From NCBI GenBank assembly GCA_046706185.1, contig JBJKPR010000063.1, positions 1-41,072 on the forward strand: DNA of 41,072 nucleotides, written 5' to 3'. The DNA is from JAJZXY01 sp046706185. GTDB taxonomy: Archaea > Thermoplasmatota > Thermoplasmata > Sysuiplasmatales > Sysuiplasmataceae. Each line of letters starts with the position of its first letter. Position 1 is the stretch's first letter. The notes beneath the pieces are model-generated. The model ran no database searches and was not told the DNA's origin. It worked only from the letters and a program-made list of their open reading frames with translations. The translations under genes and the position numbers were made by a program. This document shows positions 16,827-25,495 of this stretch, one piece after another.

Positions 16827-17810
16827 ATGTACAGGAAAGTCATAATAACACCCCAGGAAAGGGAGGAGCTCCTTACTGAACTCGGACAAAATCTGCCGTA
16901 CGGGCTGAAAGCCAATATTTCAGGCGTGTGCGTCAAACTGAATACTGACATAAGCTACTGGGCAGAGGAATGGAGAAGAAACTGGTTCCCCATGCTGCAC
17001 ACAATACACTCCCACGGAAGGCTGTTTGTAAGAAACACGGGCGGGGAGGAAGTGGTGAAATACGACCCGTTGAGCAATACCGCCTTCCTTCTGGACACAG
17101 ATTACTACGGTTACGTCAAGAGCATAGCGCTTGCGATTGCGGGGGACGTCATGGAGGAGAACCATGACATATACTCCATACATGGGGCATGCCTGGATAT
17201 CGACGGGCATGGGCTGTCAATTATTGCACCCTCCGGCACTGGCAAGACGACGACTGCCTACGGTCTGATGAGGCTGAAGAACGTCAGGATAATAGGTGAC
17301 GACTGGCACTTCTTCAGGTTCTTTGGGGACGATGTTGTGGCTTACGGTTCAGAAAATGAGTCGTATATAAGGGCGGACGTGGGCGACGTCTGGCACGAAT
17401 ATGAGAGCCTTGTCAAAATAGCCCGGTTCGACAACAAGAACCGAGCGGTCGTCGACATAAGCAGGATAGTGGGAAGGGGAAACATCAGGGAAAGCGTTCC
17501 GCTCAAACATGTCATCCTTCTCAAGAGGGATGCAAGTGACAAGACGCCTATCAGGAAACTTGACCACGAGGAGGCGCTGGATTACCTTGCAAAAAACAGT
17601 TTCTGCAATCCGCACTTCCTGGTGGAGGACGAGAGAAAGACTGCCCTGAGAGTCAACGCGTACAGGCGGCTGCTGCGAAACACAGACGTCTACCTGCTGA
17701 ATACGACCGAAACACCAGTCCAGAGCCAAATGAGAATAAGGGAAGTGCTTGGAATACCAAAGGACGCCGCCCTCAGGCCGCTTTCCGGAGCGGCGGAACA
17801 GAAAGCCTGA
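16827..17810 (+). CDS. HPr kinase/phosphorylase-like P-loop kinase
   Basis: A 327-residue protein resembling the C-terminal domain of HPr kinase/phosphorylase and PEP carboxykinase-like kinases. SIHGACLDIDGHGLSIIAP leads into Walker A SGTGKTTT (136-143), then IIGDDWHFF (155-163) as a Walker B-like acidic site. The region before residue 110 is predicted to be globular but is not recognised. The C-terminal part has a KHVILLKRD strand, as in nucleotide-binding kinases of this group. HPr itself is not encoded nearby, and the target is unknown. It stands alone between divergent IPK and a convergent phosphoesterase. The biochemical role is inferred only at fold level. Confidence 0.7.
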   Translation: MYRKVIITPQEREELLTELGQNLPYGLKANISGVCVKLNTDISYWAEEWRRNWFPMLHTIHSHGRLFVRNTGGEEVVKYDPLSNTAFLLDTDYYGYVKSIALAIAGDVMEENHDIYSIHGACLDIDGHGLSIIAPSGTGKTTTAYGLMRLKNVRIIGDDWHFFRFFGDDVVAYGSENESYIRADVGDVWHEYESLVKIARFDNKNRAVVDISRIVGRGNIRESVPLKHVILLKRDASDKTPIRKLDHEEALDYLAKNSFCNPHFLVEDERKTALRVNAYRRLLRNTDVYLLNTTETPVQSQMRIREVLGIPKDAALRPLSGAAEQKA

Positions 17811-18548
17811 TCAGCGCCCTGTTGTCTTCAGAACTTCCTCAACCGTGCCCAGCCTGCTGAGTGTGCCCTCGACCATCGCGTATATGACTGCCGAAGAGGG
17901 GTAAGCACCTTTCAGGTAAGGGCTCATAAAAATGTCCAGACCCGAAAGGACATCTGTTCCGAGTGCGAAGGGGCTGAACGCAGGGAGCACTAGGACTTTC
18001 CTGTCTTCCACATGGAGAAAGACAGGAAACTTGGTGTAGGCTCCGACTGAGTCCACTACCCTTATGGCCGGATGTTCGTGGCCCATGACTGTGCACTCGC
18101 CCGACTCCCCCTGTATTTCCACGTCCCCGTGGACGAACAGGACGCCGTCCTTCTTCGCAGACCTTACCACCTGAATGCCGAACCTGGCCGCTATGTTGAG
18201 TATGTAGTTGTCGTGGTTGCCCCTGACAACTATCACTTTCCCTTTTGAGGTCAGCATGTCGAACAGCCTCCTTATCTCAATCCACTCCTGAGGAGTGTTG
18301 CGGCTGAATTCGTGCTTCACGTCACCGTTTATTATGATTGTTGATGGCACGTAATCTCTCATGATGGATTCGATGCGTTCCATCTCAAGCTTCATCTGAA
18401 GCCTTGGTAGAAGGAGACCTTCTGATTCCATGTAGATTTCAAATCCGAGGTGCAGATCTGATATTGCAACCGTCTCACTTTCGGGGAGATAAGCACACCC
18501 TTTCCCACTTATGATGAGATTATCCATAATCCTGTATTCGGTAGGCAT
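17811..18548 (-). CDS. Metallophosphoesterase, archaeal SbcD/Mre11-related type
   Basis: A 245-residue calcineurin-like phosphoesterase. The metal-binding signature blocks occur in order: SDLHLG, NGDVKHE, RGNHDNY, FVHGD and GHEHPAI. It belongs with archaeal SbcD-related phosphoesterases (a group often found near Lhr-type helicases), thought to be nucleases or nucleotide phosphodiesterases. ATG 18548 is used; ATG 18527 (MDNLI) is an alternative that removes seven residues. It is divergent from the DnaQ-like exonuclease and DHH genes, making a three-gene nucleic-acid phosphodiesterase neighbourhood. The exact substrate is unknown. Confidence 0.85.
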   Translation of the reverse strand: MPTEYRIMDNLIISGKGCAYLPESETVAISDLHLGFEIYMESEGLLLPRLQMKLEMERIESIMRDYVPSTIIINGDVKHEFSRNTPQEWIEIRRLFDMLTSKGKVIVVRGNHDNYILNIAARFGIQVVRSAKKDGVLFVHGDVEIQGESGECTVMGHEHPAIRVVDSVGAYTKFPVFLHVEDRKVLVLPAFSPFALGTDVLSGLDIFMSPYLKGAYPSSAVIYAMVEGTLSRLGTVEEVLKTTGR

Positions 18549-18655
18549 CCGGTCTGGACTATACCGCTCAAACGATTAAAATCCTGACACTGCCGAAACG
18601 GCCAACACCCCGAAAGGATGATAATGCTGTCTGGACAACGATATGCGGATGCGCC

Positions 18656-19402
18656 TTGCTAAGGAAGTCGTTCATACTATTCAGCGGAATAGGGGCAAAG
18701 AAGGAAAGAAGACTGTGGTCGGAGGGAGCCATGGACTGGAGTGACCTGTTTTCGAAGTCTGCTCCGTCTGGCACATCTGCGGTACGCTTCGAACTGGAAA
18801 ATGCGGAGGCGAACTACGCAGCACAGCACGACGCATACTTCTACGACCTCCTTCCGTCCGGCGAACGCTGGCGTATGCTCAGCAGCTTCTCAAAAAGGTT
18901 TGCGTTTATAGACGTTGAGCTGGATCGTTTCAGCAGATACGCAGAGCCGACCCTGCTTGGCATCTGCCGGGGCGGCCTGTACATCCCGCTGGTTCGTGGT
19001 TTCAACCTGGACAGCAAGTCTGTCGAACAGGCGCTGAATGGTGCGGACGTCCTTGTAACATACAACGGGAGGAGGCATGACATACACTTCCTGCGTCAAC
19101 TTCTGGGCAGAGAAGGAAGAAGATTGAGGATGATCGACCTGCGTTTCGTTGCCAGAAAGGCAGGGTTCTCCGGCGGGCTGAAGCAGCTGGAGCGCACGAT
19201 CGGGGTGGAGAGGAGCAGGTATGTCGAACTGGCCGCGCACGGCCAAACCGCCAGGCTCTGGAAAATGTGGAAAAGCAACGGTTCGAGAAGTGCGCTCGAG
19301 CTCCTCATGGCATACAACAAAGAAGACACGTGCAACCTTCATCCGATAGCATTAAAGCTTGGAGCAATACTGGAAGAGAGGGCGCTGGCAGATGTCGTTT
19401 GA
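18656..19402 (+). CDS. RNase H-like 3'-5' exonuclease (YprB-type)
   Basis: A 248-residue protein of the YprB/RNase_H_2 family. An N-terminal helix-hairpin-like segment FSGIGAKKERRLW (9-21) precedes a DEDD exonuclease fold. Acidic residues are IDVE (Asp86, Glu88), Asp142 in YNGRRHD, and Asp224 in YNKEDT, the order expected for the catalytic metal site. A TTG start at 18656 is used because the conserved N-terminal block begins immediately after it and upstream ATGs are in other frames. Its stop lies 11 bases inside the next gene, the DHH phosphoesterase, so the two are likely co-expressed in DNA or RNA processing. Confidence 0.82.
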   Translation: MLRKSFILFSGIGAKKERRLWSEGAMDWSDLFSKSAPSGTSAVRFELENAEANYAAQHDAYFYDLLPSGERWRMLSSFSKRFAFIDVELDRFSRYAEPTLLGICRGGLYIPLVRGFNLDSKSVEQALNGADVLVTYNGRRHDIHFLRQLLGREGRRLRMIDLRFVARKAGFSGGLKQLERTIGVERSRYVELAAHGQTARLWKMWKSNGSRSALELLMAYNKEDTCNLHPIALKLGAILEERALADVV

Positions 19403-20855
19403 TGAAAAGGCTGCAGCATTCATAAACGAGTCGAAGAGGATAGCAAAGGTGATAACCTCTTCCGACAGAATCTATATCTTCACACACATAGACGCCGACG
19501 GCATATCATCGGGCTCGATAGCGTTTGAGACTGCCAGACGATTGTCCATACCTGTTGAAATCAAGTTTCTCAAGAAACTTGACGACGATGCAACACGATT
19601 GATACGTGAAAAGAAGGACGGGCTCGTATGGATGAACGACCTCGGCTCCGGGTACATATCCAGATTTGCTGGTATGAACATGGTCATTGCTGACCATCAC
19701 CAGCCTGAACCCGAGACTCCAATTGCGGTCGAAAACGGCAGGACCATCCTTGCCGAAAGCACAATCCACCATTTGAACGCACATCTCTTCGGCATCGAGG
19801 GTTCGACAGAGATATCCTCCTCCACCACCTCCTATTTCATCTCAAGAGCGGTATCAAAGGAGAACATGGACCTCGCACCGATTGCAATAGTAGGGGCAGT
19901 CGGGGATCTCCAGGACAGCAGGCATGGAAGGCTCACAGGGATGAATAGAATTGTCCTGGAGGATGCGGTGCGCGAGGGGCTGATCAGGGTTGTCAGGGAC
20001 GGCAGGTTCTATGGAAAGGAGACAAGACCGCTGACAAAACTTCTTGAATATTCTGTTGACCCTCCCATCCCAGGCGTTGCCAACGAGCCGGGCGCGGCCG
20101 AACGTCTCCTGCAGTCCCTCCGCATTGAATACAGGAGGGAAGGTAAGGATCGCACGTGGTACGATATATCTGCCGAGGAGAGACGCGTTATAATGTCCTA
20201 TATTGTTGAAAGGATGATAGCCGAGCGCCTCCCCGCCGAGGAGATCGGCTCGATAGTAGGTGAGACGTACCTCATCGATGGAAATGAGGGCGGAGTAAAG
20301 GGCATGCCAAGGGATGCAAAGGAGTTTGCCACGCTTCTGAACGCATGCGGCAGGTATGAGCAATACGATGTTGGCATTGGAATATGCCTCGGGGACAGGG
20401 AAAAGTCGCTTACCGATGCCCTAAGACTGCTGGAGGGGCACAGAAGGAACGTTGCAAATACGATAAGGCTGGTCAAGGAGGAAGGGCTCATACGGATGAA
20501 GAGAGTCCAGTATTTCCACGTCCGGGACAGGGCCCCTGACTCGATCATTGGAACCATAGCAGGCATACTGATGAAATCGAAGGATGTCGACGCGGGCAGG
20601 ACAATAGTCGGTTTTGCCTACTCTGACGGGAAGGTGAAGGTCTCCGGCCGGGGCAACGCAGATCTTGTTGCAATGGGTCTCAACCTTTCGGAGGCTATGA
20701 GGACGGCAGCAGAATCGGTCGGTGGGGCAGGCGGGGGCCACAGCATAGCTGCGGGCGCAACAATCGATGTCGGGAGAGAAACTGATTTCCTGTCCAATCT
20801 GGATGAGAAGATTGATGCACAGCTTTCGAGAGGCAGCGGCGCTAATGCTTCATGA
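19392..20855 (+). CDS. DHH-family phosphoesterase, archaeal RecJ-like
   Basis: A 487-residue DHH/DHHA1 phosphoesterase of the archaeal RecJ type (relatives act as 5'-3' or 3'-5' single-strand nucleases and associate with GINS). Motif I is THIDADG (31-37), motif II region is WMNDLGSG, motif III is ADHHQP (100-105), and the fourth acidic motif lies in GAVGDLQD. The C-terminal DHHA1 motif is GGAGGGHSIAAGA. Start ATG 19392 lies within the end of the preceding exonuclease gene. The 3' end overlaps the convergent argF gene by 14 bases. Whether it is the GINS-associated nuclease or another RecJ homologue cannot be told by eye. Confidence 0.87.
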   Translation: MSFDEKAAAFINESKRIAKVITSSDRIYIFTHIDADGISSGSIAFETARRLSIPVEIKFLKKLDDDATRLIREKKDGLVWMNDLGSGYISRFAGMNMVIADHHQPEPETPIAVENGRTILAESTIHHLNAHLFGIEGSTEISSSTTSYFISRAVSKENMDLAPIAIVGAVGDLQDSRHGRLTGMNRIVLEDAVREGLIRVVRDGRFYGKETRPLTKLLEYSVDPPIPGVANEPGAAERLLQSLRIEYRREGKDRTWYDISAEERRVIMSYIVERMIAERLPAEEIGSIVGETYLIDGNEGGVKGMPRDAKEFATLLNACGRYEQYDVGIGICLGDREKSLTDALRLLEGHRRNVANTIRLVKEEGLIRMKRVQYFHVRDRAPDSIIGTIAGILMKSKDVDAGRTIVGFAYSDGKVKVSGRGNADLVAMGLNLSEAMRTAAESVGGAGGGHSIAAGATIDVGRETDFLSNLDEKIDAQLSRGSGANAS

Positions 20856-21771
20856 GCCAGAGCAGCAGCGCCTTCTGCGCGTGCAGCCTGTTTTCGGCCT
20901 GGTCCAGGACCACGCTCTGCTTGCCGTCGATAACATCATCAGTGATCTCCAGCCCCCTGTGAGCCGGAAGGCAGTGCATCACGATTGCCTTCCTGTCTGC
21001 ATGGGATAGAAGCCTGCTGTTGACCTGGTACGGGACAAAGAGCTTCTCCTTCTCACCCTTCTCTGCATCCTGCCCCATGGAAACCCATGCATCCGTGTAG
21101 ATGATATTTGCCTTCTTCACCGCCAGTTCAGGGTCGGTGATCACCTCAACGCTGCATCTGGTTTCCAGAGATATCGAAGCAGCCATCTGGCCTATCTTCT
21201 CAGGTGGTGCATATGCAGAGGGTGTGGCTGCAATGAAATTCATGCCCACCATTGCTGAGCCGAGCATAAGGGAGTTGCAGACGTTGTTGCCATCTCCCAC
21301 ATAAGCGAGTTTCAGCCCCTTCAGCTTCCCGAACTTCTCCTTTATCGTCATGAGATCTGCAAGGACCTGACACGGATGTTCAACATCATCAAGTGCGTTT
21401 ATCACTGGCACCGAAGAATGCTCAGCAAGCTCCCTGACCATACTATTCTCATAAGCTCGATACACGATGCAGTCGACATACCTGCACATTACGCGGGCAG
21501 TGTCTGCAACAGTCTCCCCCCTCCCCATCTGCAGGTCCCTGGAGCTGAGATAGAGGGCGTTGCCGCCAAGCTGATTTATCCCAACTTCCAATGATACGCG
21601 AGTCCGTGTTGATGGCTTTTCAAATATGAGAGCAACGTTTCTGTTCCTTAACGGCTTAAGCCTCAAGTGACCAGTATTGCGTTTCAGCTCTCCCTTCAAT
21701 TTAAGCGCATTTATGATCAGCGAGTTCAGCCTGTTGCCTGCGTCCGTGATGGAGATGAAGTCCTTTTTCAT
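20842..21771 (-). CDS. argF: Ornithine carbamoyltransferase
   Basis: A 309-residue transcarbamoylase that makes citrulline from ornithine and carbamoyl phosphate in arginine biosynthesis (or runs in reverse in catabolism). The carbamoyl-phosphate site is KPSTRTR (about 53-59), with HPCQ at about 131-134. The ornithine-binding signatures are DAWVSMGQ and HCLPAHRG. Length is normal. No other arginine gene is nearby, so anabolic or catabolic use is undecided. The gene is convergent with the DHH phosphoesterase and shares 14 bases with it. Confidence 0.94.
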   Translation of the reverse strand: MKKDFISITDAGNRLNSLIINALKLKGELKRNTGHLRLKPLRNRNVALIFEKPSTRTRVSLEVGINQLGGNALYLSSRDLQMGRGETVADTARVMCRYVDCIVYRAYENSMVRELAEHSSVPVINALDDVEHPCQVLADLMTIKEKFGKLKGLKLAYVGDGNNVCNSLMLGSAMVGMNFIAATPSAYAPPEKIGQMAASISLETRCSVEVITDPELAVKKANIIYTDAWVSMGQDAEKGEKEKLFVPYQVNSRLLSHADRKAIVMHCLPAHRGLEITDDVIDGKQSVVLDQAENRLHAQKALLLWLMKH

Positions 21772-21911
21772 GCTACCAGTCCAACGCTATCACAGAAGTC
21801 TGAAATAATATGATCGTCTGGTATCTGACAAAGAAGGTTTTTTTCAGCAGGCACACAGCAGTTCACATGTTACATGACACGATCCAAGGATATGGACGTA
21901 AATCCCGGTCA

Positions 21912-23093
21912 TCATTCATTCAGGTAACTGTATGCGATCTCGGCAAGAGACTGAGCCCCGTACTTCAGTACATCCTCATCCACCTGGAACCTGGAACTGT
22001 GGTTTGGGTATACGCACCCTTTCTTTTTGTTCCGCGTTCCCAGGAAGTAGAAGACGCCTGGTGCACACTCCAGGAACCGGGAAAAATCTTCCCCTCCCAT
22101 TATCATGGGGGACTCGGTGGTTTTTGTCCCCTTTACGCGCTTCAGAATTCCCCTGACCCTTTCAGTGGATGAAGCATCGTTGACCGTCACCGGGTAGGCA
22201 TTTTCGACAAACTCCACCTCACACCGCGCCCTAAACACAGCGCACGTTTTCGTGGAAATATCGCGTACAAGGTTCTTTGCCCTACTCCTTACATCCTTGC
22301 TGAATGTCCTTATTGTTCCGAGTATCACAGCTTCATCCGGTATTATGTTGTCCTTCGTTCCGGAATTGACACTGCAGACAGACAGAACGAACGGCTCCGT
22401 GGGACTCATCATCCTTGACCTTACTGCCTGTAGGGCTGTTATCAGCTGAGCGGCAATGAACACAGGATCGACCGTATTCTGCGGCTGTGATCCGTGTCCA
22501 CCTTTTCCCTTGATCCTAACCGTGAAACCATCAGGAGCAGCCATGGTGGGCCCGGGCCTGAGGGAGAAGGTGGAGGAGGGGTAATCACCAGATATGTGAA
22601 GGCCGAACACGTAGTCCACGTGCGGCCTTTCCATGACACCATCTTCGATCATAGGCAGAGCCCCGCCACGACCGCCATCCTCCTCTGCCGGCTGGAAAAT
22701 CAGTTTAACAGTTCCCTTGAGCTCTGACTCGCGCTTCTTGAGCAACATCGCCGCACCGAGCAACATCGCGACATGTGTGTCATGACCGCACGCATGCATG
22801 ATGCCTCTGCTTCTTGACTTGAAGGGAATATCGGCCATCTCCTCTACTGGGAGCGCATCCATGTCGGCCCTAAGTCCAATACACCTGCCTTTCGCCCCGC
22901 CGATCATGCCCACAACGCCGTTTCCACCCACTCCTGTTTTCGGCTGTATGCCAATGGACCTCAGCTTGTCTGCAATAAAAGAGGACGTTGCTGTCTCCAT
23001 GTTGGAAAGTTCAGGGTTCTGGTGAACATGTCTCCTTATGGAGATCATTTCCTTTTCAATTTCCTTCACGTCTGATGAAAAGACGGCATTCAT
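21912..23093 (-). CDS. M20-family amidohydrolase / carboxypeptidase
   Basis: A 393-residue zinc metallopeptidase of the M20D group (hippurate, indole-acetyl-amino-acid and N-acyl-amino-acid hydrolases). It begins with RRHVHQNPELSNME, then GLRADMDALP, HACGHDTHVAMLLGAA (metal-binding Cys/His cluster), FQPAEEDGGRGG (catalytic and metal glutamates), and a C-terminal YPNHSSRF with the last metal His. A dimerisation (lid) domain occupies roughly residues 180-290. A TATA-like AATTTAATGA lies about 25 bases before the ATG, suggesting leaderless translation. It follows argF on the same strand with a 140-base gap, so it may have its own promoter. Substrate unknown. Confidence 0.9.
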   Translation of the reverse strand: MNAVFSSDVKEIEKEMISIRRHVHQNPELSNMETATSSFIADKLRSIGIQPKTGVGGNGVVGMIGGAKGRCIGLRADMDALPVEEMADIPFKSRSRGIMHACGHDTHVAMLLGAAMLLKKRESELKGTVKLIFQPAEEDGGRGGALPMIEDGVMERPHVDYVFGLHISGDYPSSTFSLRPGPTMAAPDGFTVRIKGKGGHGSQPQNTVDPVFIAAQLITALQAVRSRMMSPTEPFVLSVCSVNSGTKDNIIPDEAVILGTIRTFSKDVRSRAKNLVRDISTKTCAVFRARCEVEFVENAYPVTVNDASSTERVRGILKRVKGTKTTESPMIMGGEDFSRFLECAPGVFYFLGTRNKKKGCVYPNHSSRFQVDEDVLKYGAQSLAEIAYSYLNE

Positions 23094-23187
23094 GACGCGC
23101 TAATGGGTAAAGTCATTAAATTGTTTTACCCTCTACGCGAACAGTGCCCGATCGCCTTTGCACCATTAGAACACGGGCCCGCCCTGG

Positions 23188-24351
23188 TCACAAGTCCGAG
23201 ATCTGCGCTGAAGCAAGGCCTGACATCTGCTGGTATCCGTAAGCCGATGAGCCAATCGCGTACTGGACAATGAGCGAATTTCCATCTACACAGACAAGAA
23301 CGGAAATAATGGCGGCGGAGCCAGGAGAGACACTTGCGTTGAAGTAGAAATACTGCCTGCCCCCAACAGTGCCTGCATGGTATGAGGGTGAATATGTACT
23401 GTTCGACGTCACGTACGTGTTGAAGAGTTCGTAAAGAGCAGAAGAGTATGTAGTTGACTTGAATGAAACGAACGATGAGCCCGCGGTCACGTTGTTTGCC
23501 TGGTCACCGAAGGAGACAATCCCTGCTTCGGTAATATTCCCCACGAACTGGTCTGTTGCAACTGAGCCCAAACTGGACGAAGAATTGCCATAGGTGTTCA
23601 GAAGGCTGCCCAAATCAGTCACATTGACAATTGCATAGGCATAGGAGTCTGCGTTAATCGAGAGTGCCGAATTGAGCTGAGCCTCAGTGAGTAGCTGAGT
23701 CGGGAAGCCCGAGGAGGATGCGGACCCCAGCACTGCAATCTGGTTTTTTACAAGATTGACCATTCCAGACTCAGAAACTGCACTTGCTCCATTGTATGCA
23801 AAGCCCACGAGGTAGTTTCCCGAGTGGCTGTAGATGACTTGCGTCGCATTGACGCCGCCTGTCATGTTGGCATAGGTATACGATGCGCCCGAGACAGTGC
23901 CTGCAGTGATATGTATGGATGAATTCAGCTGCAGTAGCGCGGTTATGTTGCTGTAGGCGTCTGAAGCTGCCGTCGCGTTAGGATAATCAACGTAAAAGGA
24001 AACAAGAGTGCTTCCCGATGAGTGTTCGGAGTAGCCGATCAACGAGCCGCTCGCCCCGGCAGGATAAGACTGATAGGAAAGACCTATCTGGGAAATGCTT
24101 ATATTGGACAGGAGGTGCGCATATTCAAGGCTCAGAGCCTCTGGATTTTGAGTACCAGCTGACACGTAAAATGACTTCTGCCACGAGCCTCCTATGCTGC
24201 TACCAACAACACCGGTGGATATGAAGGAAGTCCCAGGAACAGTTGACGGCCTGGTGTTGACCAGCCTGGGATACACAAATACAAGGACGCCGGCAGCCAC
24301 GACGATGACGACGACAGCTAAAGCTGCGATCAGTATCCTCTTCGATGCCAT
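23188..24351 (-). CDS. Membrane-anchored extracytoplasmic protein, function unknown
   Basis: A 387-residue protein with one N-terminal hydrophobic helix (about residues 5-27, ILIAALAVVVIVVAAGVLVF) after a short basic start, then a long extracytoplasmic domain rich in Ser, Thr, Asn, Gly and Tyr with many N-glycosylation-like NxS/T sites. No catalytic motif is recognised. The annotated start is ATG 24351 because TTAAATA lies about 30 bases upstream, suiting a leaderless transcript; an upstream in-frame ATG at 24396 would extend it by 15 non-conserved-looking residues. It is divergent from a cupredoxin-like gene and may share its outer-membrane-face environment, but no functional link is shown. 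Confidence 0.7.
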   Translation of the reverse strand: MASKRILIAALAVVVIVVAAGVLVFVYPRLVNTRPSTVPGTSFISTGVVGSSIGGSWQKSFYVSAGTQNPEALSLEYAHLLSNISISQIGLSYQSYPAGASGSLIGYSEHSSGSTLVSFYVDYPNATAASDAYSNITALLQLNSSIHITAGTVSGASYTYANMTGGVNATQVIYSHSGNYLVGFAYNGASAVSESGMVNLVKNQIAVLGSASSSGFPTQLLTEAQLNSALSINADSYAYAIVNVTDLGSLLNTYGNSSSSLGSVATDQFVGNITEAGIVSFGDQANNVTAGSSFVSFKSTTYSSALYELFNTYVTSNSTYSPSYHAGTVGGRQYFYFNASVSPGSAAIISVLVCVDGNSLIVQYAIGSSAYGYQQMSGLASAQISDL

Positions 24352-24540
24352 GCGCAGAGATTCACACTCCCGAGTATTTAACTGCTTACTTTCCACTTCT
24401 GTATGCTGAATTTATACAAACGGCTGGCTGGAGTGCAGTGAATCTTCAACGGGCGTCCTGAAGAAAAGCACAATGGACAAATAAGTGAGGATAAGCGTGT
24501 CATTTCCCCACCTGACTCAGTCGAAAAGTTTTCAAAAGTT

Positions 24541-24552
24541 CGATATATAAAG
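24541..24552 (+). promoter_or_regulatory. TATA box before the cupredoxin-like gene
   Basis: CGATATATAAAG is a good archaeal TATA box. It predicts a transcript start near 24575 and a leader of about 45 bases before ATG 24619. Confidence 0.5.
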
Positions 24553-24592
24553 CAATGCCCTGATATGCTAGGAGAGGGCGTTAATACCGATT

Positions 24593-24610
24593 TGCAGTAA
24601 TAATACTGCA
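24593..24610. repeat. Inverted repeat in the leader of the cupredoxin-like gene
   Basis: TGCAGTA, a four-base spacer, then TACTGCA form a perfect 7-bp inverted repeat ending 8 bases before ATG 24619. It could be an operator or a small hairpin affecting translation. No regulator is identified. Confidence 0.45.
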
Positions 24611-24618
24611 GTGGCAAA

Positions 24619-25287
24619 ATGGTCGGAAAACGTACACTTTTCACCGTTGGTTTGACCATTATCGTAATCAGCGGCATGTTTATCGGATCGGGCCTTTTCC
24701 AGATATCAAATCCTGTCCAGTCAAATGGAGTACCCTCCTCACAAACACGTCCATATGAACTGACCATGATAATCACCGATGACAACTGGTTCAACGGTTC
24801 AGCTCCTTTTCAGTCCTCATTCTTTGTCCTACAAAACAACACGCTCGTCTCCCCGGCAAACCTTTACCTCCCTGCAGACACAAAGATTGTCGTCACAATT
24901 GTGAACTACGATGACGGAATTGACACACTATCCCAGCCATTGTACGCAAATGTGATGGGGACCGCGGGGGAAAGTGTGTACGTCGCGAACCTTTCGGGAC
25001 TCACAATGAGTATCCTGTCGAACCCGTCCAGCATTGCATCACAGTTGGCAGGCTATAACATGACGGTTTTCAGCCCTGCCGAGGTTTCCCACTCATTCAC
25101 GATTATAGATGGCAACACATTCGTGAACATACCAGTCATGCCTCATTCGGTAGAGACGACTTCCTTCGCACTTCCACCCGGAAACTATATTTGGCAGTGC
25201 GAATGCGCATGCGGTGCGACACCTAATGGATGGGGCGGTGCAATGGTTCAGTCAGGCTGGATGAATGGCGTAGTGCATGTTGGCTGA
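24619..25287 (+). CDS. Membrane-anchored cupredoxin-like protein with CxCxC site
   Basis: A 222-residue exported protein with an N-terminal hydrophobic anchor (about 6-28) and a C-terminal cupredoxin-like domain resembling the CuA domain of cytochrome oxidase subunit II. Putative metal ligands are His158 in SHSF, Cys194, Cys196 and Cys198 in WQCECACG, and Met209 or Met215. The CuA pattern is CxxxCxxxHxxM; here the second His position (202) is Pro, and an extra Cys lies between the two others. It may hold a type-1-like or altered copper centre and carry electrons or handle copper outside the cell. Oxidase subunit I is not nearby. Confidence 0.68.
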   Translation: MVGKRTLFTVGLTIIVISGMFIGSGLFQISNPVQSNGVPSSQTRPYELTMIITDDNWFNGSAPFQSSFFVLQNNTLVSPANLYLPADTKIVVTIVNYDDGIDTLSQPLYANVMGTAGESVYVANLSGLTMSILSNPSSIASQLAGYNMTVFSPAEVSHSFTIIDGNTFVNIPVMPHSVETTSFALPPGNYIWQCECACGATPNGWGGAMVQSGWMNGVVHVG

Positions 25288-25381
25288 AGGAAACGAATGA
25301 GGATGTTTGTCCCATTCAGGGACTTCACCAGGCATTAGATCTCTCGAAAATTTTAAGAACAGGCAACATTTGGACCATTTC

Positions 25382-25396
25382 GTTTAGAAACTAAAC
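25382..25396. repeat. Inverted repeat upstream of tRNA-Glu
   Basis: GTTTAG, AAA, CTAAAC form a perfect 6-bp inverted repeat at the distance (about 25 bases) where the tRNA-Glu promoter is expected. It may include or border the TATA region. Significance is uncertain because such short repeats occur by chance. Confidence 0.3.
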
Positions 25397-25420
25397 AATG
25401 CGCCATTAGTGTGTGCATAT

Positions 25421-25493
25421 GCTCCCTTAGTGTAGAGGCCAATCATGCGGGGCCTTCGACCCCGCGACATGGGTTCAAATCCCATAGGGAGCA
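25421..25493 (+). tRNA. tRNA-Glu (anticodon TTC)
   Basis: A complete cloverleaf. Acceptor GCTCCCT pairs with AGGGAGC and discriminator A is at 25493. The anticodon stem CGGGG/CCCCG holds loop CCTTCGA with anticodon TTC, and the T arm is ATGGG-TTCAAAT-CCCAT. CCA is not encoded. Its 3' end is the left attachment site of an integrated element: the sequence from the T loop to just past the discriminator is repeated at 30151-30172. The tRNA remains intact because the element re-supplied its 3' end. Confidence 0.96.
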
Positions 25494-25495
25494 TT
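25474..25495 (+). repeat. Left attachment site (attL) within the tRNA-Glu 3' end
   Basis: 22 bases covering the T loop, T stem, acceptor stem and discriminator of tRNA-Glu. It matches 30151-30172 in direct orientation with one mismatch (A25477 against G30154). The uninterrupted identical core is AATCCCATAGGGAGCATT. Confidence 0.85.
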
